A stretch of 64,000 bases of DNA from Aalborgiella sp963841045 (GTDB lineage Bacteria; Pseudomonadota; Gammaproteobacteria; Burkholderiales; Burkholderiaceae_C), in contig CAWJBD010000003.1 in assembly GCA_963841045.1 (NCBI GenBank), forward strand, positions 124,001 to 188,000. The letters run 5' to 3'. Shown piece by piece: positions 1-9,232 of this stretch; the stretch's first letter is position 1; every line of letters starts with the position of its first letter. The notes below the pieces were generated by a model. That model was not told the DNA's origin, searched no databases, and was given only the letters and a program-made list of their open reading frames with translations. A program made the position numbers and the translations under genes.

Positions 1-151
1 AAGTACGTCGCATGTAAACCACATCTAATGCGTCAAATTCTTTTTAGAACGCTGATTTCGAGACAAAATCTGTTTGAGATGCTATCGTTTTATTCATTGT
101 GACAGGTTGGGTGCAAAAAATCGCTTGAAGGCAAGTTAGAATACGAGGCTT

Positions 152-238
152 GGAAGCGTGGCCGAGCGGTTGAAGGCACCGGTCTTGAAAACCGGCGACG
201 GAGTGATCTGTTCGTGAGTTCGAATCTCACCGCTTCCG
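152..238 (+). tRNA. tRNA-Ser, anticodon TGA
   Basis: A class II (long variable arm) tRNA reads serine UCA codons. The acceptor stem GGAAGCG (152-158) pairs perfectly with CGCTTCC (231-237), followed by discriminator G238 and an encoded CCA at 239-241. The anticodon stem CCGGT/ACCGG encloses the loop CTTGAAA with TGA at 186-188, and the T arm GTGAG-TTCGAAT-CTCAC is canonical. The extended variable arm between the anticodon and T stems is the serine-type feature. A weak -10-like TAGAAT lies at 137-142, without a convincing -35 box. Confidence 0.97.
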
Positions 239-259
239 CCATTTTTTGAAAGCAGATGC

Positions 260-733
260 ATGAAAAAAATCTTAGTGACGTTGACATCAACTTTGATCAC
301 CACTGCGGTTTTAGTGGCTTGTAACGCCAGTACCGATGACAACGACATTTCGGTTGGCAAAGCGGTATGCACCAGTGGCAACAATTGGCAAAGCGTCAGC
401 ATTGGAATGACGGCCAGTGAATTGGAATCGCGTCTGGGGAAACCAGCAACGATTACTTCCACAACTGCAGGTACAACCTATACGTACGAACGTTGCCGTG
501 CAGGCTTGTTTGTAAAAACTGCTGCCACAACCACTACGGAAGCCGAATATACAGTTCTTTATTTTGGTGGCAGTGTGGTATTTTCAAACAACAAAGGTGT
601 TTCAGCCATTAACAGCCCGAAACTGGATTCCGATCTATCCATGTCCTGCGAGTACGATTTGTACAATTATCCCAACAATTACGGCGGATCAGGTGGTTCT
701 TTTGTTTGCCGCAGCGCAACCAATCCATTCTGA
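260..733 (+). CDS. BamE/SmpA-like lipoprotein of unknown role
   Basis: A 157-residue predicted lipoprotein. The N-terminus has two lysines, a hydrophobic stretch and the lipobox LVAC, with the acylated Cys at residue 21. The mature part contains VSIGMTASELESRLGKP (about residues 46-62), which resembles the small SmpA/BamE-type fold (GMT...LGxP). The C-terminal half is rich in Ser, Gly and Tyr and contains two cysteines that could form a disulfide. It starts 19 bases after the tRNA-Ser CCA end and converges on hemW. BamE itself is shorter, so this is a relative of unknown function, not BamE. The ATG at 260 directly precedes the signal peptide. Confidence 0.75.
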   Translation: MKKILVTLTSTLITTAVLVACNASTDDNDISVGKAVCTSGNNWQSVSIGMTASELESRLGKPATITSTTAGTTYTYERCRAGLFVKTAATTTTEAEYTVLYFGGSVVFSNNKGVSAINSPKLDSDLSMSCEYDLYNYPNNYGGSGGSFVCRSATNPF

Positions 734-744
734 CATTTGCAAAA

Positions 745-1918
745 TCACAAAAACATTTCTTGCAAATCACTTAAAAAATCAAACCCACGCTCAGTGGGTT
801 TGATGCTTTTGGGTGTTTGAATTAGCAATTTTTTATCAACAGCCAATGTCAATGCAGGCTGTATGCTTGAAAGCAGCAAGCCCGTGCGTTCATAAAATAA
901 GCTGGTATCAAATCCATCTTTCAAACGCAATGCGTTCAGCATGAATTCAAACGCCAACTCTTTGTGTTTGATGTCATCATCTTGCGCTACCGCATTGCCA
1001 CTCATAGCTTTTTGCATGTACAACTGCGGTTCACGGTAGCGTGATTGCCTTACCAAGCGGTGTGCGAAACTGATCTTGCTGTGTGCGCCTGCGCCTATGC
1101 CCAAATAATCGCCAAACTGCCAGTAATTCAGGTTGTGCTTGCAACGGTGATCTTGCTTGGCAAAGGCTGAAACTTCGTAGCGATTTAAACCTGCATCGGC
1201 CAGTTTTTCCGACATCACATCCAGCATGGCATATGCGGTATCGTCTTCTGGAACTTTGGGCGGAAATTTTGCAAAGTAGGTATTGGGCTCTATCGTTAAG
1301 TGGTAGATGGAGACATGTGGTGGCGACAAGTGACAAGGCTGTTTGCAAGTCGCGCTCTAAATCTGCAATGGTTTGTCCAGGCAAGGCATACATCAAGTCC
1401 AGATTAAAGGTTTCAAAACATTGGGCTGCCTCGTGCACTGCAGCGATGGCTTGTGCGGCATTGTGCACGCGTCCCAAAGATTGAAGGTGAACATCGTTGA
1501 AGCTTTGTACCCCAATGGACAAACGCGTCACGCCTGCTGCTCTAAATGCTTTGAAACGGTCTTTTTCGAATGTACCTGGATTGGCTTCGAAGGTGATCTC
1601 GCAATCTGCAGACAATTTCACGCGTGCACGAATTTGACTTAACAAAGAATCGATTGCCACAGGTGTAAACAAGCTGGGTGTACCGCCACCAATAAAAATA
1701 CTGTGCACCGTGCGACCCCAAATCAATGGCAAAGATTGGTTCAAGTCAGCCAGCAAAGCATCAATGTAACGGTTTTCAAGATCGACATCTAATGAACCGT
1801 TGCTGCGCACCTCATGCGAATTGAAATCGCAATAGGGACACTTTTTCAAGCACCAAGGCAAATGAATGTACAAAGACAAAGGCGGCAACGATGCCAATTG
1901 CAGCAAGCCAGGCCGCAT
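745..1918 (-). CDS. hemW: HemW, radical SAM heme chaperone (one frameshift)
   Basis: HemW is the coproporphyrinogen-oxidase-like radical SAM protein now regarded as a heme chaperone. The N-terminal part shows the iron-sulfur motif CLKKCPYC (CX3CX2C, about residues 23-30), then the radical SAM core (FIGGGTPSL, LSIGVQSFN, DLMYALPGQT). The C-terminal part begins SPPHVSIYHLTIEPNTYF and includes NYWQFGDYLGIGAGAHS. The two parts are in different frames: near 1328 one extra base separates ALSL from SPPHVS, and removing it gives a protein of normal length, about 390 residues. The start could be ATG at 1918 or TTG at 1945, the latter overlapping the rdgB stop. It follows rdgB and rph, a common Burkholderiales order. 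Confidence 0.85.
779..810 (+). terminator. Hairpin terminator overlapping hemW 3' coding sequence
   Basis: A 10-bp perfect inverted repeat, TCAAACCCAC at 779-788 and GTGGGTTTGA at 794-803, has a 5-base loop and is followed on the plus strand by TGCTTTT. It sits about 45 bases after the lipoprotein stop, which suits Rho-independent termination of that gene. It lies inside the last codons of the convergent hemW gene. Confidence 0.6.
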
Positions 1919-1935
1919 GTAATGTTGAATGTCTT

Positions 1936-2538
1936 TCAAAACCAATTGGCCCGCATCAATGCCAGCATTTGCTGTGCTGCTTTACCACGGTGGCTGATGG
2001 CATTTTTGTCGCTGTCACTCAGTTGTGCAAAGGTTTTGCCTAATTGCGGGATGTACATCACTGGGTCAAAACCAAAACCGTTGTCACCTATCGGCTTTTC
2101 GGTGATTTCACCCACTGCTCTCCCAACCGCAATCAAGGGTTCAGGGTCGTCTTTGGATCGCAAGGCTACCAAGGTGCTGACCAATGCCGCACGTCGGTTG
2201 CTTTGTCCCTTGAGTTGTTCCAAGAGCGCCTTGACGTTATTGGCATCGCCCTTTTCATAACCAAACTGTGTGGCATAAAAAGCTGTATCCACACCTGGCA
2301 AGCCGCCGAATGCGTCAACGCACAAACCAGCATCGTCAGCGATTGCAGGCAAACCAGTGCTTTGACTGGCATGACGCGCCTTGGTCAAGGCATTTTCCAC
2401 AAAAGTGCGGTAGGGCTCTTCTGCCTCAGTGACGCCTAAACTGGATTGGGAAATCAAAACCATGTCCAGCCCAGCAAACAGTGCTTGCAATTCGGCTAAC
2501 TTACCGCGGTTATTCGATGCCAAAACAAGTTTCATCAT
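1936..2538 (-). CDS. rdgB: RdgB, dITP/XTP pyrophosphatase (Ham1 family)
   Basis: A nucleoside-triphosphate pyrophosphatase that removes non-canonical purine triphosphates (dITP, XTP) so they are not built into DNA. It has 200 residues, the usual length. The family start LVLASNNRGKLAEL is present, as are IADDAGLCVDAFGGLPGV in the middle and GFGFDPVMYIP plus SHRGKA near the end, which form the phosphohydrolase pocket. It lies between rph and hemW on the same strand, and its stop lies within or next to the hemW start region, suggesting coupling. Upstream, between rdgB and rph, lies one copy of the 48-bp repeat. Confidence 0.96.
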   Translation of the reverse strand: MMKLVLASNNRGKLAELQALFAGLDMVLISQSSLGVTEAEEPYRTFVENALTKARHASQSTGLPAIADDAGLCVDAFGGLPGVDTAFYATQFGYEKGDANNVKALLEQLKGQSNRRAALVSTLVALRSKDDPEPLIAVGRAVGEITEKPIGDNGFGFDPVMYIPQLGKTFAQLSDSDKNAISHRGKAAQQMLALMRANWF

Positions 2539-2583
2539 TGGTGCTTGTAATTTAGGTCTCTGCTGTTTTTATATGAAAAATAT

Positions 2584-2631
2584 GGCTGTATCCGGCGTAT
2601 TTATTGCCTAATTTGCTATTAATTTAATAGC
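2584..2631 (-). repeat. 48-bp interspersed element, copy 1 (supplies rph stop)
   Basis: Read on the minus strand, it begins GCTATTAAATTAATAGC, then AGGCAATAAATACGCCGG and TACAGCC. It overlaps the 3' end of rph: the last three sense codons (CTA TTA AAT) and the TAA stop at 2619-2621 are element sequence. Confidence 0.9.
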
Positions 2632-3347
2632 GAATCGTGTTGCATGCGAATCAGGTCGGCAATGCCGGTTTCGGCCAATTGCAGCAATTTGTCCATTTCT
2701 GCACGCGAAAAAGCAGCGCCCTCTGCCGTGCCTTGCACTTCAATGAAATGGCCTGCGCCTGTCATCACCACATTCATATCCGTATCGCAAGCGGAATCTT
2801 CGGTGTACTCCAAATCTAGCAAAGGCACGCCCTGCACGATGCCCACTGAAATGGCTGCCACCGCTTGGTGAATCGGTGATTCGGTAATTTTGCCCGAAGC
2901 CAAAAGGGAAGCCACCGCATCTTGCGCAGCCACATATGCGCCAGTGATGCTGGCAGTCCGTGTGCCGCCATCCGCTTGAATCACATCGCAATCAAGGTGA
3001 ATGGTGCGTTCACCCAATTTCTTCAAATCAAAAACAGCGCGCATGGATCGACCAATCAACCTTTGAATCTCTTGTGTTCGGCCACTTTGTTTGCCACGTG
3101 CTGCTTCGCGGTCGCTGCGGGTGTGTGTCGCGCGTGGCAGCATGCCGTATTCAGCCGTTACCCAGCCTTCGCCACTGCCACGTTTATGGCCAGGCACTTT
3201 TTCTTCAACCGATGCTGTGCACAGCACTTTGGTTTGTCCAAACTCGATTAACACCGACCCTTCTGCATATTGTGTGTAGTGGCGTGTGATGCGAACAGGT
3301 CGCAATGCATTGTGTGCGCGGTTGGCGTTTCTGGTGAATGCTGTCAT
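2619..3347 (-). CDS. rph: RNase PH
   Basis: A phosphorolytic 3'-5' exoribonuclease that trims tRNA 3' ends. The 242-residue product from ATG 3347 carries RPVRITRHYTQYAEGSVLIEFG, the ring-forming GWVTAEYGMLPRATHTRSDREA segment, and the phosphate and catalytic region DCDVIQADGGTRTASITGAYVA with the aspartates of LLDLEYTEDSACDTDMNVVMT. A TTG-initiated form from 3386 would overlap the kinase stop and adds 13 unlikely residues, so I prefer the ATG. The final residues LLN and the stop come from repeat copy 1, so the natural C-terminus has been replaced or truncated by the element. Confidence 0.94.
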   Translation of the reverse strand: MTAFTRNANRAHNALRPVRITRHYTQYAEGSVLIEFGQTKVLCTASVEEKVPGHKRGSGEGWVTAEYGMLPRATHTRSDREAARGKQSGRTQEIQRLIGRSMRAVFDLKKLGERTIHLDCDVIQADGGTRTASITGAYVAAQDAVASLLASGKITESPIHQAVAAISVGIVQGVPLLDLEYTEDSACDTDMNVVMTGAGHFIEVQGTAEGAAFSRAEMDKLLQLAETGIADLIRMQHDSLLN

Positions 3348-3382
3348 GAATTTGTAGTTCGTTGATTGTTGTTTAAAAGTGT

Positions 3383-4294
3383 TCAATGATAGTCAATTAA
3401 AGCTTGTCGCAATTCTTTGGCCGATTGTGGGCGACCGGCAGGGTCCATGGTCATGCTCCATTCGATCATTTCTATCAATTTATCAGAATAAAGACCACTG
3501 ACATCACTCAAGATGTCAACCAATGGGTCTTTCAAACGCCGCTTTGATGGTTCAAGTGGCGGTCGTCCCATGGCCATTGAATACAAACAAGCACCCACTG
3601 CGTAAATATCTGTCCATACACCTAATGAAGCATCGCGACGGTACATCTCTGGCGCGGCAAAACCTGGTGTGTACATGGGTTGTTTGCTGTTTGTCACATT
3701 CGATAAGGTATTTCGGGTGGCACCAAAATCGATCAATACAGCTTTGTCCTCATCGGTAATGAATATGTTTGCTGGTTTGATATCCAAATGCAGCATTTGG
3801 CTTTGATGCACTACCTGCAGACCTTCGAGTATTTCAATCAGTACGCTACGCACTGTTGATTCGCTGAACACAGGCTTCACGCCCAACTGTCTGCCCGCAA
3901 TGATGTAGTCCTGCAAAGTCTTGCCTTGCAGATAATTCATGACCAAATAGACCGTCTCATTCTTTCGGAAAAAATTGAGCACAGACACAACTGCAGGATG
4001 CGAGATTTGCGCCAGTGAGCGCCCCTCTTCAAAGAAATTCTTGAGCCCCAAAAGATACAGTGACAATTTATCTGGCAAAACCGAAGGTGTTAACATACCT
4101 GCATCGCGTTTTGCCAAATTCGCGGGCAAGTACTCTTTGATGGCCACTTGATGTCCTCGTTTATCTGTAGCCAAGTAAACGACACCAAAACCACCTTCAG
4201 ATAAGCGCTTGACAATGGTGTACTCTCCCACTTGGGTATGGGGCTCTAATGGCGCTAGAGCTGCTAAATCTGATTGAGGGGCCACGTTGGACAT
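3383..4294 (-). CDS. Serine/threonine protein kinase
   Basis: A 303-residue Hanks-type kinase domain without an obvious membrane segment, so probably cytosolic. The glycine loop SEGGFGVVY lies at about residues 32-40, the catalytic Lys in VAIK at 53, the catalytic loop HLDIKPANIF at 169-178, DFG at 189-191 and the APE segment FAAPEMY. The loop has HLD instead of HRD, making it a non-RD kinase that may not need activation-loop phosphorylation. It lies directly upstream of rph on the same strand and is divergent from yicC. No PP2C phosphatase partner is beside it. Its substrate cannot be told from the sequence. Confidence 0.92.
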   Translation of the reverse strand: MSNVAPQSDLAALAPLEPHTQVGEYTIVKRLSEGGFGVVYLATDKRGHQVAIKEYLPANLAKRDAGMLTPSVLPDKLSLYLLGLKNFFEEGRSLAQISHPAVVSVLNFFRKNETVYLVMNYLQGKTLQDYIIAGRQLGVKPVFSESTVRSVLIEILEGLQVVHQSQMLHLDIKPANIFITDEDKAVLIDFGATRNTLSNVTNSKQPMYTPGFAAPEMYRRDASLGVWTDIYAVGACLYSMAMGRPPLEPSKRRLKDPLVDILSDVSGLYSDKLIEMIEWSMTMDPAGRPQSAKELRQALIDYH

Positions 4295-4375
4295 TGTTCG
4301 TACAATTTCTGATTCAAACCAACAACTTGGTTTATCTTTATTTTATTGCTCTAAGGTTTAGTAAAGGATTTCTAA

Positions 4376-5317
4376 ATGTCAGTTTACAGCATGACAGGGT
4401 TCGCCAATGCACAAATGGCGGATGCCACCAGTCAAGCAGCAGTTTCTATTGAGATTCGGTCAGTCAACAGCCGATTTTTAGACCTCGCTTTTCGTTTACC
4501 CGATGAATTGCGTCAGTTGGAACCGCAATTGCGCGCCTTACTTACCAACAGCATCAAACGCGGCAAAGTGGAGATGCGCGTGTCTGTCGATCAATCGTCT
4601 GAAAACTTAACTTCAATCCCTTCAACAGCGTTTTTACAGCATTTGAAATCCTTGCAAAGCAGTATTCAAGCAACTTTGCCTGATGCACGCGCTCTCAGTG
4701 TGGCAGATATCATTCGCATGGCCGGAACATCGCAACAACAAGCGTCGAACGCTTCGACAACACTGGCAAACAACGTGAGTTCACAAAAAATATTTTTTGA
4801 GCATGTGCAAACCACCATTGCCGATTTTTTAGCCTCTAGGCAGCGTGAAGGGGAAAGATTGGCCTTGATGCTGCACGACAGAATTGCCTTGTTACGTGCT
4901 TTGGCTGAGCAAGCTAAACCCATGATTCCCCAATTGGTTGCCCAACAAAAACAAAAGTTTTTAGAGCGTTGGCGTGAAGCCATGGCAATTGGGATCACTG
5001 ATTCCCCTGGTAAGACCTCATCTTCCACCACAGAGCAAGCGGCACTGGATCGGGCTTTGGGCGAATCAACTGCCTTTGCCATACGCATTGATGTGGCCGA
5101 GGAGTTAACACGCTTGGCGTCGCACCTTGACGAAATTGAACGCCTTTTGCATCAGGGTGGTGAAAATGGCAAGCGTTTTGATTTTTTGATTCAAGAATTG
5201 CACCGCGAAGCCAATACTTTGGGATCGAAATCTTCGGTGCTTGAGCTTTCACGCATCTCAGTTGAAATGAAAGTCATCATCGAACAAATGCGAGAGCAGG
5301 TGCAAAACATCGAATAA
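4376..5317 (+). CDS. yicC: YicC family endoribonuclease
   Basis: The YicC family was long called stress-induced proteins and is now linked to endoribonuclease activity. This 313-residue product starts with the signature MTGFANA, followed by SVNSRFLDLAFRLPDELR and IKRGKVEMRVSVD. The C-terminal DUF1732 part has DVAEELTRLASHLDEIERLL and GKRFDFLIQELHREANTLGSKS, ending ISVEMKVIIEQMREQVQNIE. It is normal in length, divergent from the kinase and 71 bases upstream of gmk, the usual Burkholderiales neighbour. Confidence 0.93.
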   Translation: MSVYSMTGFANAQMADATSQAAVSIEIRSVNSRFLDLAFRLPDELRQLEPQLRALLTNSIKRGKVEMRVSVDQSSENLTSIPSTAFLQHLKSLQSSIQATLPDARALSVADIIRMAGTSQQQASNASTTLANNVSSQKIFFEHVQTTIADFLASRQREGERLALMLHDRIALLRALAEQAKPMIPQLVAQQKQKFLERWREAMAIGITDSPGKTSSSTTEQAALDRALGESTAFAIRIDVAEELTRLASHLDEIERLLHQGGENGKRFDFLIQELHREANTLGSKSSVLELSRISVEMKVIIEQMREQVQNIE

Positions 5318-5327
5318 TTAGCCAATT

Positions 5328-5370
5328 AATGGCCCATTAATGTCGATTCAATGACAATTTATGGGCCATT
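5328..5370 (+). other. Inverted repeat between yicC and gmk
   Basis: The perfect arms AATGGCCCAT (5328-5337) and ATGGGCCATT (5361-5370) are separated by 23 bases. No strong T-run follows, so it may be a weak terminator, an mRNA stabiliser or a protein site rather than a classical intrinsic terminator. Confidence 0.5.
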
Positions 5371-5388
5371 ATTTCTGTAAAATCAGTT

Positions 5389-6024
5389 ATGGTAACTTCC
5401 AACATTGATTTCCCAGGTCAACTCTATGTCATAGCCGCACCCAGTGGTGCAGGTAAATCCAGCCTAGTTAAGGCTTTGATGGAACTTGATTCACGGGTTC
5501 ATCCTTCTATTTCACACACCACTCGCGCACCTCGTGGCCAAGAAAAACATGGCCGTGAATACTATTTTGTCTCGAATTCTGAATTTGACGACATGGTCGC
5601 CAAAAGCGCATTTATGGAATGGGCACATGTTCATGGCCAACGCTACGGCACCTCAAAAACCACCATCCAAGACCTCACTTCAACTGGAACTGATGTCATT
5701 TTGGAAATTGATTTTCAAGGCGCTTTGCAAATCAAACGCATATTTGCCAACGCCATCTTGATTTTCATCCTTCCTCCCAGTTGGGAAGAATTGCGATCAC
5801 GTTTGGAAAGACGCGGTGAAGACAGCCCAGATGTGATTGAATTGCGCCTTAAAAATGCACAAATTGAGGTTGCTCAAGCCAAAGAATTCGATTTCGTTAT
5901 AATCAACGAATCATTCGACAGTGCACTTTTTGACTTGAAAGCGATTGTTCACGCACAACGCCTCAAATTTGCAGCTCAACGACGCAACAAATCTGCAACC
6001 TTTGCAGCCCTTAATATTGCATAA
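5389..6024 (+). CDS. gmk: Guanylate kinase
   Basis: Converts GMP plus ATP to GDP plus ADP in the cytosol. The 211-residue protein has the P-loop APSGAGKSSL (about residues 17-26), the GMP-binding segment SISHTTRAPRGQEKHGREYYFVS, FMEWAHVHGQRYGTS, DVILEIDFQGALQIK and the lid segment LERRGEDSPDVIELRLKNA. Length and order match the family. It lies between yicC and rpoZ, probably in one transcript with rpoZ, whose ATG follows 31 bases after the gmk stop. Confidence 0.97.
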   Translation: MVTSNIDFPGQLYVIAAPSGAGKSSLVKALMELDSRVHPSISHTTRAPRGQEKHGREYYFVSNSEFDDMVAKSAFMEWAHVHGQRYGTSKTTIQDLTSTGTDVILEIDFQGALQIKRIFANAILIFILPPSWEELRSRLERRGEDSPDVIELRLKNAQIEVAQAKEFDFVIINESFDSALFDLKAIVHAQRLKFAAQRRNKSATFAALNIA

Positions 6025-6055
6025 TTTTTAATTTTTTCATAGTTCTGGAGTTCTA

Positions 6056-6259
6056 ATGGCACGTATCACCGTAGAAGATTGTTTACAACAAATCCCCAAT
6101 CGCTTTCAACTGGTTTTAGCCGCCACTTACCGTGCACGCATGCTCAGCCAAGGACACATGCCAAAAATCGAAAGTAAAAACAAACCAGCTGTCACCGCAT
6201 TACGCGAAATTGCAGAAGGAAAAATTGGCTTAGAAATGTTGCGCAAAGTGCCAAGTTAA
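6056..6259 (+). CDS. rpoZ: RNA polymerase omega subunit
   Basis: A 67-residue omega subunit that helps assemble RNA polymerase and, in many proteobacteria, contributes to the ppGpp site. The start MARITVEDCLQQIPNRFQLVLAATYRAR and the motif KPAVTALREIAEGKIG are diagnostic. A TCTGGAG ribosome-binding sequence lies just upstream. A strong intrinsic terminator follows, so spoT probably has its own promoter or depends on read-through. Confidence 0.97.
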   Translation: MARITVEDCLQQIPNRFQLVLAATYRARMLSQGHMPKIESKNKPAVTALREIAEGKIGLEMLRKVPS

Positions 6260-6290
6260 ATTTCCACTTGAGGCAAGTCGACCTATAAGG

Positions 6291-6320
6291 AAAAAGCACC
6301 TGTTCAGGTGCTTTTTTTTT
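6291..6320 (+). terminator. Intrinsic terminator after rpoZ
   Basis: A GC-rich hairpin AGCACCT-GTTC-AGGTGCT (6295-6312) is preceded by five A and followed by a run of about nine T (6312-6320). It is a textbook Rho-independent terminator closing the gmk-rpoZ transcript. Confidence 0.92.
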
Positions 6321-6375
6321 GGTGTTTTTTAGTCTGCTGACTTGAATTCATGACACATGCGGATAAAGTAGAGGC

Positions 6376-8600
6376 ATGAATGCTGCCGTTCTGTCCGAAA
6401 TTTCGAGTTTTGCTGGTTTATTGGAGAAACTGGATTATTTGAGCGCGTCCGATATCGAGTCTGTGCGGCAGGCATACCGTTACGCTGATGAAGCGCATTT
6501 GGGTCAATTGCGCAACAGTGGCGCACCTTATATCACCCATCCTATCGCCGTTGCGGCCATGTGCACCACATGGAAACTAGATGCCCATGCGTTGATGGCA
6601 GCCCTCTTGCATGATGCCATGGAAGATTGCGGCATCACAAAAACCGATTTGATTGAACGATTTGGTGCACCCGTTGCTGAATTGGTTGATGGGCTGACCA
6701 AACTGGACAAATTGGAATTCAGCACACGCGAAGAAAACCAAGCTGAATCGTTTCGCAAAATGCTCTTGGCGATGGCCAAAGACGTGCGGGTGATATTGAT
6801 TAAATTAGCAGACCGCACCCACAACATGCGCACCATGAGTGACATGCCGCGTGCCAAATGGGGACGCATATCAGCTGAGACGATCGACATCTATGCACCG
6901 ATTGCACATCGATTGGGTTTGAACCAAACCTATCGTGAATTGCAAGATTTGGCTTTCAAGCACATGCAACCATGGCGCTACGACATCTTGTCAAAAGCAG
7001 TTACCAAAGCACGCAGCCGTCGCAAAGATTTAATCAAAACTGTTCGTGTACAGGTTGAAGCCTCATTTGCGTCATTAAAAATGCCTGTGCAGATTTTTGG
7101 ACGTGAAAAATCGCTCTATCTCTATCTACAAAAAAATGGATGGCAAACATTTGAGTTTTGCCCAAGTCACTGATATTTATGGCTTTAGATTAGTGGTCCC
7201 TTCAACCATTGACTGTTATACCGCGATGGGTTTGATGCACCAGATGTTCAAACCCGTTCCTGGCAAATTTAAAGATTACATCGCCATACCCAAACCCAAT
7301 GGTTATCAGTCATTGCACACCACCTTGATTGGGCCAGCAGGCATCAATATCGAATTTCAATTGCGCACACATGCGATGGACCTTGTCGCTGAATCTGGTG
7401 TAGCTGCACATTGGTTATACAAAGCGGATGAAGCAGACGCACCTAGCACTGAGCGCATGAGTGCCAAGTGGTTGCAATCCTTGCTCGATATACATGACGA
7501 AACAAGGGATGCCACTGAGTTTTTTGAGCATGTCAAAATTGATTTATTTCCTGACGATGTGTATGTATTCACACCGAAAAATAAAATCATCACCTTGCCC
7601 AGAGGTGCCACGGTGGTTGATTTTGCCTATGCCATTCACACCAACATGGGCGACCGTGCCACAGGAGCCAAAATCAATGGCGTACCAGTACCTCTGCGCA
7701 CCGAAGTTAAAAATGGCGACATCATTGAAGTAACAACTGGCAGTGCCAACAACCCCAATCCTGCTTGGTTGAATTTCGTTAAAACGGCCAGAGCTCGGTC
7801 CAAAATTCGACATCACCTCAAATCAATGGCATTGACCGAGTCTGTGGATTTAGGTGAAAAATTACTCAGCTTAGCGATTCGCGCAGAAGGCGTGGTTGCC
7901 CTTCCAGCACACAACACATCCAATCAAGCCATTTGGGACAAATTGTTGCGATTCACGGGCAATCGTGATGTTGCGGAATTGATGTCTGACATTGCATTGG
8001 GTAAGCGCATCGCCAGCATTGTCGCCAAACGTCTGGCAAAACTTCTTGGTGGACAGCGGTAAAAAATTAGATACGCTGCTGATTACGCGTGAGCGTTTTT
8101 TAGCCTCCGACAAGGTTGCTGCAAGCTCCATTATTTTGGACGGAAGCGAGAGTGCTTCTGTGCAATACGCAAGTTGTTGCCGACCCGTACCTGGTGATGC
8201 GATCTTGGGCTATTTGGGTCGAGGAGAAGGATTGGCTGTGCATGTCAGCGATTGCAATACCGTGCAAAGGTTACAGAAAAAAGATGCTGAACGATTTATT
8301 CCTGTTGAATGGTCTGATGATCCAGTTCGCAACTTTGAAGTAGGTGTACTGATCACCGTTGTCAACGGCAAGGGTGTTTTAGCCAAAGTCTCTGTGGCAT
8401 TGGCCAATGCCGAGGTGGATATTTCTCACGTAGACATGGGCAAAGAATTGGCACAAGATGCAATAGACTTGCGTTTTATTTTGTCAGTACGCGACAAAGC
8501 ACATCTGGAAGAAGCGCTGAATAAAGTGAGACGAACCGACAGCGTCATTTCGGCAACGCGCATTATTCCAACGCGTTCATCAAACTTAAGTGGTCCCAGT
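6376..8600 (+). CDS. spoT: SpoT/RelA bifunctional (p)ppGpp synthetase/hydrolase (two frameshifts)
   Basis: The stringent-response enzyme that makes and degrades (p)ppGpp. Domains in order: HD hydrolase (YITHPIAVAA, LLHDAMEDCG, LADRTHNMRTM); synthetase (GREKSLY...IYKKMDGK, VTDIYGFRLVV, IPKPNGYQSLHTT, EFQLRT); TGS (VYVFTPKNKIITLPRGATVVDFAYAIH); and a C-terminal zinc-finger/ACT region (YASCCRPVPGD, EVGVLITVVNGKGVLAKVSVALA). An extra base near 7120 splits SLY from SIYKK, and an extra G near 8048 splits AKLL from VDSGKK. The third segment has no stop near the expected end and reads on into antisense greB until 8819, so a further 3' error is possible and the end given is approximate. Confidence 0.88.
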
Positions 8601-8606
8601 TACCCA

Positions 8607-9185
8607 CTAAGACAGCGTTTTACTGGGATACGATACAGACAAAATTTCTATGGCGTACACGCCGGATGGAGTGACCAAGTTCACTTCATCGCCCACATGC
8701 GCTCGCAGCAATGCACGCGCAATGGGCGACACCCAACTGACTTGACCCTGTTGGTTATCTGCTTCATCAATACCCATGATGGTCACAGTGCGTTGTTGCA
8801 CGGATGCGTTCATGCCTGATGATTCTTCATAGCTGACTGTGGCGCCAAAAAACACTTGACTCGAACCATGATGAATACTTGGATCAACCACTTCAGCAAT
8901 TTCCAATCGCTTGTTCAGAAATCGTATGCGTTTGTCAATTTCTCGCAAGCGTTTCTTGCCGTAAATGTAGTCGCCATTTTCGGAACGGTCCCCGTTTTTG
9001 GCAGCCCAATGCACGGCCTCCACCACTTTGGGACGCTCACTGTCCATAAGGGTCATGAGCTCTTTGCGCAATCGCGCATAGCCTGCCGGCGTAATGTAAT
9101 TTTTGCCCCCTGCTGGCAATGGCGGCAAACTTAAAGAATCGTCATCCTCATCAGCATCTGACTCTTTCGTGAAAGCCTTGTTCAT
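8607..9185 (-). CDS. greB: Transcription elongation factor GreB
   Basis: Binds the RNA polymerase secondary channel and stimulates cleavage of backtracked RNA. The 192-residue protein has an acidic N-terminal extension, then YITPAGYARLRKEL starting the coiled coil. The GreB-type WAAKNGDRSENGDYIYGKKRLREIDKRIRFL carries the acidic tip residues, and the C-terminal FKBP-like domain includes SWVSPIARALLRAHVGDEV. It converges on spoT, the usual Comamonadaceae arrangement, with almost no intergenic space. Confidence 0.95.
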   Translation of the reverse strand: MNKAFTKESDADEDDDSLSLPPLPAGGKNYITPAGYARLRKELMTLMDSERPKVVEAVHWAAKNGDRSENGDYIYGKKRLREIDKRIRFLNKRLEIAEVVDPSIHHGSSQVFFGATVSYEESSGMNASVQQRTVTIMGIDEADNQQGQVSWVSPIARALLRAHVGDEVNLVTPSGVYAIEILSVSYPSKTLS

Positions 9186-9232
9186 AGGCCTGGGTGATTT
9201 GAAATCTAGGATTTGAAAGGAGTGAGGTACAA

